In this document: positions 54,931 through 64,000 of the stretch, piece by piece
How positions within the stretch are numbered: position 1 is the stretch's first letter
Layout: each line of letters opens with the position of its first letter
From: Gongronella butleri
Lineage: Eukaryota > Mucoromycota > Mucoromycetes > Mucorales > Cunninghamellaceae
Direction of reading: 5' to 3'
Length of the DNA: 64,000 nt
Assembly: GCA_025201375.1 (NCBI GenBank)
Contig: JAIWZP010000002.1
Location: 1,054,001 to 1,118,000 of the forward strand
Notes under the pieces: generated by a model
Told to the model about the DNA's origin: nothing
Seen by the model: only the letters and a program-made list of their open reading frames with translations
Database searches by the model: none
Translations under genes and position numbers: made by a program

Positions 54931-55414
54931 CTGCAGATCTGTATTTGCGTCGCTTCCATCACGAATTGACGTTTTTCGCTTGAAACTGTGCATTGGTCAA
55001 ATGGCCGCCTTTTTGACTCGCATTTTTTATGCATACTAGCGTAGCGCGGGAGCATGGTCTAAAATGCATAGTGCAGTAGTGTCAAGATGGTGTGTGGCCA
55101 ATCGACAATTTGGGCTCTGAATTCTTGGATTGGGCGTTTGGCAGGTCACCGACAGCTATTCACTGCGTGCATGGTCTGCAAAGCCTGAAACAAATGGCTT
55201 TATACATCGCTCAGAGTTGTCGTGCGCAGACATGGTGTTGTCAAAGGGTCAGCTATGGGCATCAAAGGATGCCAATGGTTTATTTTGACGAATTCGTGAC
55301 ATGCGCGTGCCGAGTGTGCTTTTTTAGTCTCCCATTTTTAGCCAAGTTGCAAAAAAAAAAAAAAGGAGTAGGATACGAGCATGAGAGTGGGCACAAAAGA
55401 GCAAGGGCTATGTT

Positions 55415-58127
55415 TTATTTGAATTCTTTTGAAAAGGCATGAGGCAATGATGTGTGGCCCTGCTGGTATAGCTGCGAAGGGATAATATAGTCGGATGAGG
55501 GAGACGATGTGGACGAGTGGGGTCTCTTGATGGTGTATGGAGCACGGTGGTACTGGTGGTTATTGGTGTATATCTGCTGAGGTTGTTGCTGTTGTTGTTG
55601 GTGTTGGTGGTGGTGGTGGTGTTGCAAATGAGGCGAATGTTGCTGCTGGGACAGTGACAGGGGCCGTTGCTGGAGATGGATATGATGCGTCGGGGGCGAA
55701 TGGTAAGTGTGAGGCGACGTTGGGTGGTAATGTTGCAGCAAAGGCAAGGTGACGGGCATCATTCTATTGCTGCTGTTGCTTGTGTTGCTGGTACTGATGC
55801 TGCCGTTGGGGCTGCTGCCTGTGCTGCCGCTGTTGTTGGTTGTGGAGGTGGTGGGTGTGGCTGCCAGAGCGTTGCCGAGCGACGACGCATCGGCCTGCGC
55901 CATGAGGTTATTGTTGGCTGCCGCTGTGGGCAGAGACATGGGCAAGACGGCCGTGGGCGATGCGGACATGGGGTTGCGCAGGGTGTACATGGACTTGTGG
56001 CTGTTGGCATTAGGTGGCATGCCGAGCGAATGGCACGGTAATGCTGTGGGCAATGGTGGCGACGGCATGTTTAGATCGCGGATCAAGGACGCGTGTTCAA
56101 ACATGTCCAAAGCAGGGTGCATCGGAATCTCCCCAAACACACTCAGCGGCGTCGACGGGTTGTACATCAGCCACATTGGATGCTCCTTGGAATCGCCCTC
56201 TGCATTAAATAAAAAAAATTAGCGCATGGCTTGACAAAAATAAAATGCTGTCATGCATCCTTACCATGCATCATCTTGGCAAATTGTTTTTTGATCTGCT
56301 TGGCATCATCCTTGTTTTTGCGCTCGGCGCCCTAATAAAAAGGGAAGGTTAGGCTGTGTTGCGTTTTTTTTTTTTTTTTTTTGGTCATTTTTTTTTCGCA
56401 AAAGGTGTTACCTTGTCACGGAATAGTCGGACCTTGCAAAAGCATTCTTCAAAGTAAGAGTGCATGGATTGATCGCCTGTATCTGAGCAGGTGCCTGCAT
56501 ATTGGCGCATCATGGATGGGTGCATGGATGAGGTGACCTGGCTTGACATGAAGGCACGCAATGGGATACCCTTGACGCCCTTGATGCGCGAAAAGTCGGT
56601 GGACAGGCAGTGGAAGCGGAGGCACAGCTTGGCACCCATGCTGCCGTTCCATTCAAAGGCAATGCTGTCAAAGCCGGGGAAGGTCACGTTGCTGATGCCC
56701 TCACATTGACTTGTTTCTAAAAAAAAAAAAAAAAAAAGTGGCGTCAGACGAGATGGGCAAAAAAAAAAGGGGGGGTGAGGAGGGAGGCCCCATTACCAAC
56801 ATCGACGGCGCGCGCGTTTTCGCACGCTTTTTGCTGGCTGAGCCAAAATTTCCAATAGTTCATGGTCAATTTGCGATGGGATGGCTCGTGGAACATGATG
56901 ATGAACTGGCTCTGGATGGTCATGTCACTGCCAAAGCGGTCTGTCAGGTCTATCTTGTACAATTGGCCACGATTGAGGTACGTGACGGCAGCGTCGTCGG
57001 TTTTTTGCGTGACAGCTGTGGGTGCTACAAAGTGGGATACACAAGAAAACGCGTCAGGATGCGCGAGTTTCGCGTTTTTTTTTTTTTTTTTTTGCTTTTT
57101 TACCTTGTAACACGACGTGGAAGCGAAGGTATCTAGGTCAAACAAATCAAAAAAGGATGAGATCAACGAAAATGCGCGTGATTTTATGAGATGCGCAGAT
57201 GATACAACAAAAACAGTCGACCGGCCGAGCGACTGAGAGAGAGAAAAAGCGCCTTTCTCCTTTTTTCCCCCACACACATCACAAGGTGCATTGCATAACA
57301 GAAAACAAAAAAAAACAGCCAAACCTCCCCCCCCTCTTTTGTCCCTCCCCCCAGTCTCTACTTCTGGTGCACTCCCACCTATTTCGCTCTCCCACTCTCT
57401 TTTTTTTTTTGGCCTCTGTTGCCACAGCGTGTGTGAATTGGATGTGCGACCCACAGAGAAAAGTGCACTCATTACCTGTATTATAAAAAAAAAAAAAAAG
57501 ATTCACACACGCCTCTCTCCCTCTCCTCTTCTCCTCCGCCTTTTCCTCTGTTTTTTCGTGGATTACCTTTTTTGGTCCGGAAGGGGATATGTTCGGACGA
57601 CAGGGCGAGGAGATGCCAGTGCCATTGCATGTGCCTGATCCAAAAAGTACGACGAGGACGAGGATGCGTCTTGAGGGTAATAATGCGTTGCACACGGGCT
57701 GGTGGAGGGCCATGCGGATGACAGCAGCGTGGGTGGCGGGTCCTCGGCGGCGCCTGGCAGCACCATGGAGCTGGGAGACGCATTTGGTGACAAGGTGCCG
57801 TGATTCGTGGAAAGATGCGACACAGCCGTCGACGTGTTTTGTGTCGTTGTCGGTGGGTTGCTTGACAGGATCATTTCGGGTGCATGGACCGGCGCAGGTG
57901 AAGTGTGACAAGATCGATATAATTCTTGTGATCCGCTGGATCAAATTATTTTAAAAAAAAAAAAAAAGAGCGAAAGAAGAGCAAAAAATGAATGGGACGG
58001 GTCAAGAAAGGAGTCAATTGTGTAGATTTTGCTGGGTGAAACAAGTCAAAAAAAAAGTTTGTCTTATCATTGTCACTTACGTTGACACGGACGAGCCAGT
58101 CCCCAATTCCTTATTTTCCAAAAGCAT
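55415..58127 (-). CDS. CP2/Grainyhead-family transcription factor, seven or eight exons
   Basis: Exons 58127-58081, 57935-57567, 57132-57104, 57024-56797, 56716-56412, 56331-56265 and 56199-55415 join to 609 residues. The CP2 DNA-binding domain starts about residue 140: FHVVLQAPTAVTQK, VTYLNRGQLYKIDL, then QFIIMFHEPSHRKL. It continues as FPGFDSIAFEWNGSMGAKLC, FHCLSTDFSRIKGVKGIPLR, and the characteristic RLFRDKGAERKNKDDAKQIK. The C-terminal third is low complexity (Gln/His and Ser/Asn runs). An extra 42-nt phase-neutral exon may exist at about 57468-57427 (acceptor AATGAG, donor CT/GTGGCA), adding 14 residues. Without it intron 2 is about 430 bp, unusually long here. CP2/Grainyhead factors bind DNA as dimers; in Neurospora the homologue controls conidial separation and cell-wall genes. 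Confidence 0.85.
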
Positions 58128-58730
58128 CACAAATGGGAGGCGCGCAACCAAAAAAAAAAAAAAAAAAGCAGGGCAAGGAAACAAGGAGAGTTCGAAAGGG
58201 ATAAAGGCACTGACGTGCACCAAAAAAAAAAAAAAAGAGAGTGGTGAAGAGAAAAAGAGAGAGAGAGAGACGTGGAAAAAAAAAAGGTGCAAGCAGCTAA
58301 AAAAGGTGACGCCCGTGGGGTTTCGACAAGCTCCCTTCAACCTCAAGCAGCTGCCAATAAGGGGTAACCACTGAAATGACAAGCAAAGCGCAAAAACGGG
58401 CTGCTTTATGATTTGAGGCCAAAAAAAAAAAAAAATAAAGTGAGGATGCTCCATGGGCCGTGGCCCCACGGTCGATGTGTCTATTATTGATCAGTGTAAC
58501 GATCAAGTGAAAAAAAAAAAGATCCAAAGGGAAGGCTCGATTGTTTGGCAAGGAGAGAGGGCTGCCAAAATTGTTTGAGAGACCGTGTCACACATCCATT
58601 CAGGGGGGGAATGTGAAAATGACGCAGACAAGAGAATATTTTGGCAAAAAAAAAAAAAAAAAAAAAAAAAAAGATCAGCGTCCCCCCCTCCCCCCATACG
58701 CCAACCATGTCGACGTGTTTTTGATTTTTA

Positions 58731-58793
58731 CGACGCGTGGGTGACGCGAGAAACGCGCACCGCGCGGCGCGTCGGAGCGACAAAGTCGCGTCG
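58731..58793. other. CpG-dense cluster of GCG/CGC words
   Basis: About 15 CpG in 63 bp, with repeated GACGCG/CGCGTC, and partial inverted repeats (ACGACGCG ... CGCGTCGT). A similar stretch lies at 48765-48875. It stands out sharply from the AT-rich surroundings. Confidence 0.6.
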
Positions 58794-59529
58794 TTTTTGT
58801 AATAAGGGAGGGAAAACCAAGACCTTCAAGTAGCAAGATCATCGTCATGATCGCTGTAATAGCATATGTTGATGACGAGATGGCATAAACATTAGATTTG
58901 CCTGGATTCACCTTTTGGGAGAGCAAAAAAGCCCAAAAAGACAAAAGAGACGGGCCAACCTTATTAGGCAGCCGCCAATCCTCCATCCTCAATCCCAGAT
59001 TCATGCAAAAATAGCCCACTGTTTATGTCCCAATTGAATCTCCGTCATGCACACGAAAAAGGAGAAAAACCAGAGAGAGGGGGGGGGAAATGTCAGTGGG
59101 AGGGTACCATTGTCTTGACATTTGACGACGACGAGGAGGGAAAAAAAAAAGAAGATCATGCAAGTGCAGCGACGGAAAAAAAAACAAGGGGAAGAGGGGG
59201 CAAAGGGGAGGGGGACAAGGAAACAAAAAAATAAAAGCAACGACACCTCACATCGAGTCTCAGAAAAGCTGCACTCGCAAATGTAACGGAAACGGATCAA
59301 TGCAAACAGGGGACGAGGCTCATCCTCCCCTCCCCCCTCCTTTCTTTTTTCCGCCAGGTTTTTTTTTTCCTGCATCCAATCTCTCTTTTTTTTTTTTTTT
59401 GTGTGTGATCGCTCATAGGTTCCAAGCAAAACCAAAGCCAAAAAGGCGAATGGAGGGCTGATGGCTGGCTTCCACTCTCGGAAAGGAGTACAAGTGCCAA
59501 GGAGCCTGTTTTTTTCAGCAGGGTTCCTC

Positions 59530-59569
59530 AACACACATACACACACACACACACACACACGCACACAGC
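59530..59569 (+). repeat. CA dinucleotide microsatellite
   Basis: About 18 CA units, lightly interrupted by T and G. Confidence 0.9.
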
Positions 59570-59700
59570 AAAAGGATCCTGACAACATCAACAAAAAAAA
59601 AACCATCTGGCAACAACATGCTGATCTCACGATGCTTTATTTTCTTTTGCTTAGCTAATCGCGAGGGGTCTACATGGGTCTTTTTGTTGTTGTTTTGCTT

Positions 59701-62362
59701 TCAATAGCCTGAACCATCGAATCCGATGAAGCCCGTCATCAGGAACACTGGGAAAAATTTCTTCTTTTCAATTTGTGAGCACCCTATTTGATCAAGGGTG
59801 TCAAGAAAAAAGCGCAAGGGAGAGAAAAAAGAAAAAGAATTGAGCATGGGTAGGGTGATCGATCCCCTTGTTCTGGGTCCACCCCTTTTTTTCGCATGCA
59901 AGACGCACATACAAGGCGACACTCACGCCGCACTCTCTCTCCCTTTGTCCACTTACAGTTCCATGCAGATGTCAATCGGCCATCTATACAGCTGCCTGCA
60001 TCGAAATAGTTGTCGCCTCCTGAGCCATCAAAGCCAAAACGGAAAAAGTCGTCTAAAAGAGCAAAAAAAATAGAGAATGAGAGGAGGCAAAAGGGTGCAA
60101 AAGAGGGGCGAACGCGCGCGCATACATAGAATATCCTTGCGGCATTGATCGACTCCACCAAAATGGGCGTCAATATAGCGGAGCAACTCTTCGTCTTGGA
60201 TGGCGTCCAACTTGTCCAAGGTCAGCACGATTGGAGCCAGGATGCGGGCCACTTGGTTATACTTTTTTTTTTAAAAAAAAAAAAAAGTTGGCATGGTCAG
60301 GAATAATAATAATAAAAAAAAGGGGACTTGCGGCCGCGTGGCTTTCATATGGGGTGGGGGGAGCCGCTTTTTTTTTTTACCTTGTCAATAAACATAAAGG
60401 CATTGGGCACATTTTTATCCCCCAAATGGATAACACTGCTGCCGACCCAGGGACCGCACTTTTTTTGCGCGCGATGGAGGATGCGGTGGATGGTCCTGGA
60501 CACCTGCTGACAAGGCTGGATGCGCTGCAGGCCTTGGCCTGTGTTGGTCAGGCGATATGGGTTGCTGGAGGAGGTCATGTCGTCATCGGCGAGCGACCAC
60601 AGCATGAACATGTCATTGACAATCTCGCGCCATAGCATCAAGGACTGGTGCACATACGAATATTGGCTCGAATGTGAGTGCGTCAAGCGATGCCCGTGCC
60701 GCCCGGCCATGATGGCCAACGAATAGCCGCTTTCGCTCTTGCTCGGTTGAAAATACTTGTTCAGGTACTTTATCATCTTGTCACATGGGTCTCTGCCATA
60801 AAAAAAAAAAAAAAAAATCAGCCCATTGAGTGCCCCCAATCCGGCCAATTGGCACGTTTCTGCGTGGTCTTACCTGTTGGCTTTCAAGTAGGCATGATTG
60901 TCGGACAGGGACGACAAGCACCGTTCAATTTCTTGAGGCGAGATGCGGTCGTTTGCGTATGTATTACACAAGGTCTCGATGGCGACGCGCTTGCGCTGGA
61001 TCTCGGTCTGGATCTGATCTCGCGACTTGAATTCTGAGTTGATCTCGCGTGTCGCCATGGCAATGTTATCGTCGTGCAACAGGTCGATGCTCTCGCGGTC
61101 CTTTAAAAAGCTGTATACGGTCTGAATTGGGATCACGCAGCGGAAACCCAGTGCCTGCTCGACCTCGGGAATCACCGAGTCCTGAAAAAAAAAATTATAA
61201 TAATAAATCAGTGTCACGTTGCCCAATGGCATGACCGCGTCGCGCAATGAATCGTACCATCAGCATGTACATGAGTTTGCCATAATTGGAGCGCAATTTC
61301 TCGGGATTCATGATCTTGTACCTGCTCCCCACACAAAAATAAACGACGCGTCAAGGCTCACTTTTTCCCTTTTTTGCGTGCTCGCACTTACCGCCGTCCA
61401 ACCTCAAACACGCGCTGGAAGAATTCTTCATTGTCGCGCGTCGATTGCTCGGCAAAGAGGCGTGCACCAAGCTTGTAATCGCCCGACACGAGCAAGCCCG
61501 ACAGAATATCGCAAATGTCCTTGATCTGGTGCACGATGCGCTTGGCCTTGTTGGTGTATGAGAGGATATCGATGCGATCTTTTTTTGGAAAAGAAAAAAA
61601 ACCCATTAAAATGACGCGATGAGCGTGATTTTTTTATTTTTCTTGGAGCTGCGTTACCTGTGTATTCGGACACATTAAGCGCGGCTTCGAGCAAGCGCAG
61701 CAAGCCACGTTCCTGGGCATCCAAGCGCAATGGCACGAATTTTGCGCGTTTTGTCAGCCATTCGCCAAAAGTCGCGCCCGAGCCATTGTTAATGATGGTG
61801 CCGTCCAGCGAGCGCGTTGACGGTGTCATGGATGCCGGCGTAGAAGCGCCATTGTGGCTGGTCGGGATATCATCCTGTGAAAATAAACCGTGAATAATGC
61901 CATTCATGCCATTTTCAAAGGAATCGAGTGCAATTGGGACGTACGACAGACATGTTGAGGTGGTCGACATCCTTGCTGGGGTCGTCCATGTCCTGACCAT
62001 TCTCGGTGTGCGACGTGACCTTTAGATTTTTTGCCGTGTGCTTGCGACGATTGCCCGTTCGATGCAGCATGCCTACGAATCATCCCATTGGCGTGAGTTT
62101 TCCCTTTATAAAAGCATCCCAAACCGCATACCATGGCACACTTCGCAAAAGTCTTCGTCGCACTGCTCGCAAAAGACGGACGCCTGAGCAAAAAAAAAAA
62201 AAAAAAAAAAAAAGTGGCTGTAAGCGATCCGTGCGCTTTTTTTCGCTTTTTCAGGCCGGGCAAAGCGGCCAAGGCGGTCACCAACTGCGTGCACTATTGG
62301 TCTACCTCTTGATCGCTGCACTCGACGCAAAAAACGACAGGCTGCTCCGGAATTGATGCCAT
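59701..62362 (-). CDS. UPF0652 (DUF2009) protein with N-terminal B-box-like zinc region, eleven exons
   Basis: Exons 62362-62306, 62183-62132, 62072-61945, 61874-61658, 61578-61392, 61321-61258, 61181-60874, 60792-60381, 60261-60126, 60052-59957 and 59783-59701 join to 579 residues. Residues 12-50 hold spaced Cys/His pairs (FCVECSDQE, FCEQCDEDFCEVCHG, LHRTGNRRKH), like a B-box zinc finger. The rest is the UPF0652 core: VGRRYKIMNPEKLRSNYGKL, SLMLWREIVNDMFMLWSLAD, NTGQGLQRIQ, VIHLGDKNVPNAFMFIDKYN, and the closing KFFPVFLMTGFIGFDGS. The family is conserved from protists to fungi and plants. Its biochemical role is not established as far as I know. The high exon count is unusual even here; the acceptor of exon 9 is preceded by A-tract rather than T-tract. 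Confidence 0.88.
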
Positions 62363-62738
62363 GATCTTGCCCCGGTGAAACGAAAAAAAAAAAAAGAGGA
62401 AGAAAAAGAAAAAATTGGGAGGGTCAACCCCGCCGTCTCCCTCGCTTTAAAATTTTCAAATGCCATTTTTGGGAAAAGGATGCTTTTTGACGACGCAAAG
62501 CGCATGTTGCTTTTCCTACAACAAAAAAAAAGTGTCATTTGGTGGTGTCAAGCGTTGTCTGTCCCTTTGCACAAGTTTTGAAAACAGGTGACAACGCGTT
62601 CCAATGCTTGGAAGAGGCAAGTGCGCCGGAGTTTGAAAAAATCGTCCAAATTGGCGGGGGTGGCGGCACGCACTCATTTCTTTGCTCTCTTTTTTCGTTC
62701 TTTTTCTTTATTTTTTTTGTGTTTTGTGTTGTGTTGCT
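62363..62738. other. Divergent promoter region between the UPF0652 and ankyrin genes
   Basis: No gene seen. Contains A-tracts at 62381-62393 and a T-rich leader (62686-62735) ending just before the ankyrin start codon. An ACGCGTT word lies at 62594. Confidence 0.45.
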
Positions 62739-63957
62739 ATGAAAAAGGCGTACTTTGCGCACAAGGTGCTCAAGTTGCGACAGCGTGCGTCAGTGGAAGA
62801 AGTGCACGGGTTGATACAATCCTCGTCGCTTGACCTTGTCAATCAGCAAGACAGCCACGGCGACGCGCTAGTTCACTTTGCAGCACGAGAACACGACGTT
62901 GCACTGCTTCGCGTGTTGCACGACTGTGGCGCGTGCATGGATTTGGTGAATGAGCATGGTAAAAAAAAAAATCAATGAGGAAAAATTGGACGAGATTTCA
63001 TAGTCAATTCATGAATTTAGGTCGCCAGCCACTCCATGAGGCTCTGAGCAACGAGGAGTGCACTCGTTTCCTGCTCGAAACATGCAAGGTCGATGCCAAC
63101 GCGATGAAGCGCGGCGGATGGACGCCTGTGATTATGGCCGCCATGCAACACGACTTTAAAATGCTTAAATTGCTGATTGAGCATGGTGCGCTGGTGAATG
63201 TCAAGGCCAAGGACGGGCGCACGCCCCTGCACTTTGCCGTGCAGCAAGGTACTTGATAGATGCAAAAGAAAAAAGAGGAATTGAGATCATTCTATAACAA
63301 AAAAAAAAATAGGACAAGAAGACATGGCGCGTTTTGTTGCGTTGCAGGACCCATTGCTAGCACTGGCGGCAACGAATGCTGGTCGTATTCCAGCGCAAGC
63401 GGCTGCGGGCCTGACGCGCGACGCGCGACCCATTGGGTTCCGCCTTGTGCAATTTTTTCTTACGACGATTGCGCCAATGGTGTCTGAAAGTACGAAAACG
63501 CAGCTTGTGAGACATGTTGACCAAGCCGGATGCACGATGCTCGAGGATGCGATTGTTTCTGACCAGCAGGACACGGTGCAATGGCTTGTGGAGCAAGGTG
63601 GTGCAGATCCTGGGCGGCTGGACGCGCTTGGCCGCCAAGGATGGCATCATGCGGCCATGGTCGGCCATGTGGCCATGTTGCGCCTGTGGAACGACATCAC
63701 GCACGGCAAAGGACTCGATGACCCGGACCATTGGGACAATTGGACGCCTCTTATGCACGCCGCAAAGAACAATCATCTTGAAACCGTCCAATGCCTCTTG
63801 AACCTCGGCGCCAACCCTTTATTGCGCGACAAATTAGGCCGCACCGCCAAGGACATTGGTACAAAAAAAAAAAAAGAAAAAAGAGAGAAAAAAATCTCAT
63901 TAGGATTTTTTGTTAGCACTGCTTTGGCATTTGGAAGCGATTGCGCAACAATTGTGA
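62739..63957 (+). CDS. Ankyrin-repeat protein, ANKRD16-like, four exons
   Basis: Exons 62739-62958, 63021-63248, 63313-63858 and 63917-63957 join to 344 residues, complete within the window. About eight ankyrin units can be traced: GDALVHFAAREHDVALLRVL, RQPLHEALSNEECTRFLLET, GGWTPVIMAAMQHDFKMLKL, GRTPLHFAVQQG, GRQGWHHAAMVGHVAMLRLW and NWTPLMHAAKNNHLETVQCL among them. The pattern RxPLHEA followed by GWTPVxMA, and the total length, are those of ANKRD16, which in animals prevents serine mischarging by alanyl-tRNA synthetase. With repeats alone, that assignment is tentative. The last exon encodes only 13 residues. Confidence 0.75.
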
Positions 63958-64000
63958 ATCGATCTTTGAGATTATTTGCAACTTTTGTGTCACGGCTGTC

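Larger units (their letters stand above)
52079..55414. other. Repeat island between the small membrane protein and the CP2 gene
   Basis: Contains repeat copy D (about 52260-53290), a diverged copy E (about 54240-54930), a TATA-like GTATAAAAATC (53513-53523) with no convincing gene behind it, and a 118-codon plus-strand frame at 53623-53976 that I do not accept as a gene. The stretch 54930-55400 has nothing recognised except an A-tract at 55351-55364. Confidence 0.5.
58128..59700. other. Upstream region of the CP2 gene and 3' side of the UPF0652 gene
   Basis: No gene recognised. It is rich in A-tracts (58151-58168, 58221-58235, 58421-58435, 58647-58672) and T-tracts, has a CpG-dense cluster (58731-58793), a G-tract (59083-59089) and a CA repeat (59530-59569). 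Confidence 0.5.

Noticed and set aside
55092..55442. 116-codon plus-strand frame at 55.1-55.4 kb
   Set aside because: It runs into the 3' end of the CP2 gene on the other strand and shows no family or splice evidence.

Overview
The window is nuclear DNA of a fungus. It carries intron-dense protein genes (introns mostly 50-150 bp, GT-AG, with T-tracts near the acceptor), about 20 clearly recognisable fungal or opisthokont genes, and a DASH/Dam1 subunit, a CRH-type GH16 cell-wall enzyme, a mitochondrial QCR10 subunit and an APSES-domain protein. A DOCK-family Rho-GEF, a NUDT12-type ankyrin/NADH pyrophosphatase, a TTLL12 homologue and a CP2/Grainyhead factor beside a Dam1 homologue point to an early-diverging lineage (Mucoromycota or Zoopagomycota are my guess) rather than Dikarya. 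That placement is inference. No tRNA, rRNA or CRISPR array was seen.

Layout. 0.5-1.4 kb: lysine methyltransferase. 2.4-11.5 kb: giant DOCK gene in six exons. 11.5-14 kb: repeat-rich spacer. 14-18.9 kb: three minus-strand genes (tetraspan protein, aldo-keto reductase, NUDT12-like Nudix). 19.1-23 kb: POL5/MYBBP1A. 23.6-28.9 kb: NRAMP metal transporter and TTLL12 (minus). 29.3-30.6 kb: repeat. 31-36.8 kb: UPF3, a Dam1 protein with an added C-terminal winged-helix-like domain, and a PH-domain protein (plus). 37-43.6 kb: a compact block with GH16/CRH, QCR10, TRAPPC4/Trs23, mitochondrial mL43 and MRD1, arranged as divergent and convergent pairs with very short spacers. 44-47.2 kb: a small secreted protein and a Bqt4-like membrane-anchored APSES protein. 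47.3-55.4 kb: a repeat-rich, gene-poor island with four copies or fragments of a dispersed repeat, a dead Tc1/mariner transposase and a few small candidate genes. 55.4-64 kb: CP2 transcription factor, B-box/UPF0652 protein and an ANKRD16-like protein.

Splicing was rebuilt by hand. For every multi-exon gene the exon phases close exactly on an open frame. The neighbours are mostly unlinked housekeeping functions: rRNA processing (MRD1, POL5), NMD (UPF3), mitochondria (QCR10, mL43), trafficking (TRAPPC4), kinetochore (Dam1) and signalling (DOCK). No operon-like pathway is implied.

The most unusual signal lies in the non-coding DNA. The words TACAGTA and TACTGTA (generally TA-CNG-TA) occur many times, often in strict 5-bp register (TACNG)n. 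They are essentially absent from exons. Comparing copies of the dispersed repeat shows that several are clean 5-bp insertions (CAGTA or CTGTA) at a TA dinucleotide. That is the canonical excision footprint of Tc1/mariner elements of the Sleeping Beauty type, and a ruined Tc1/mariner transposase sits in the same island and itself carries two such words. I interpret the island as a graveyard of repeated TA-targeted insertion and excision.
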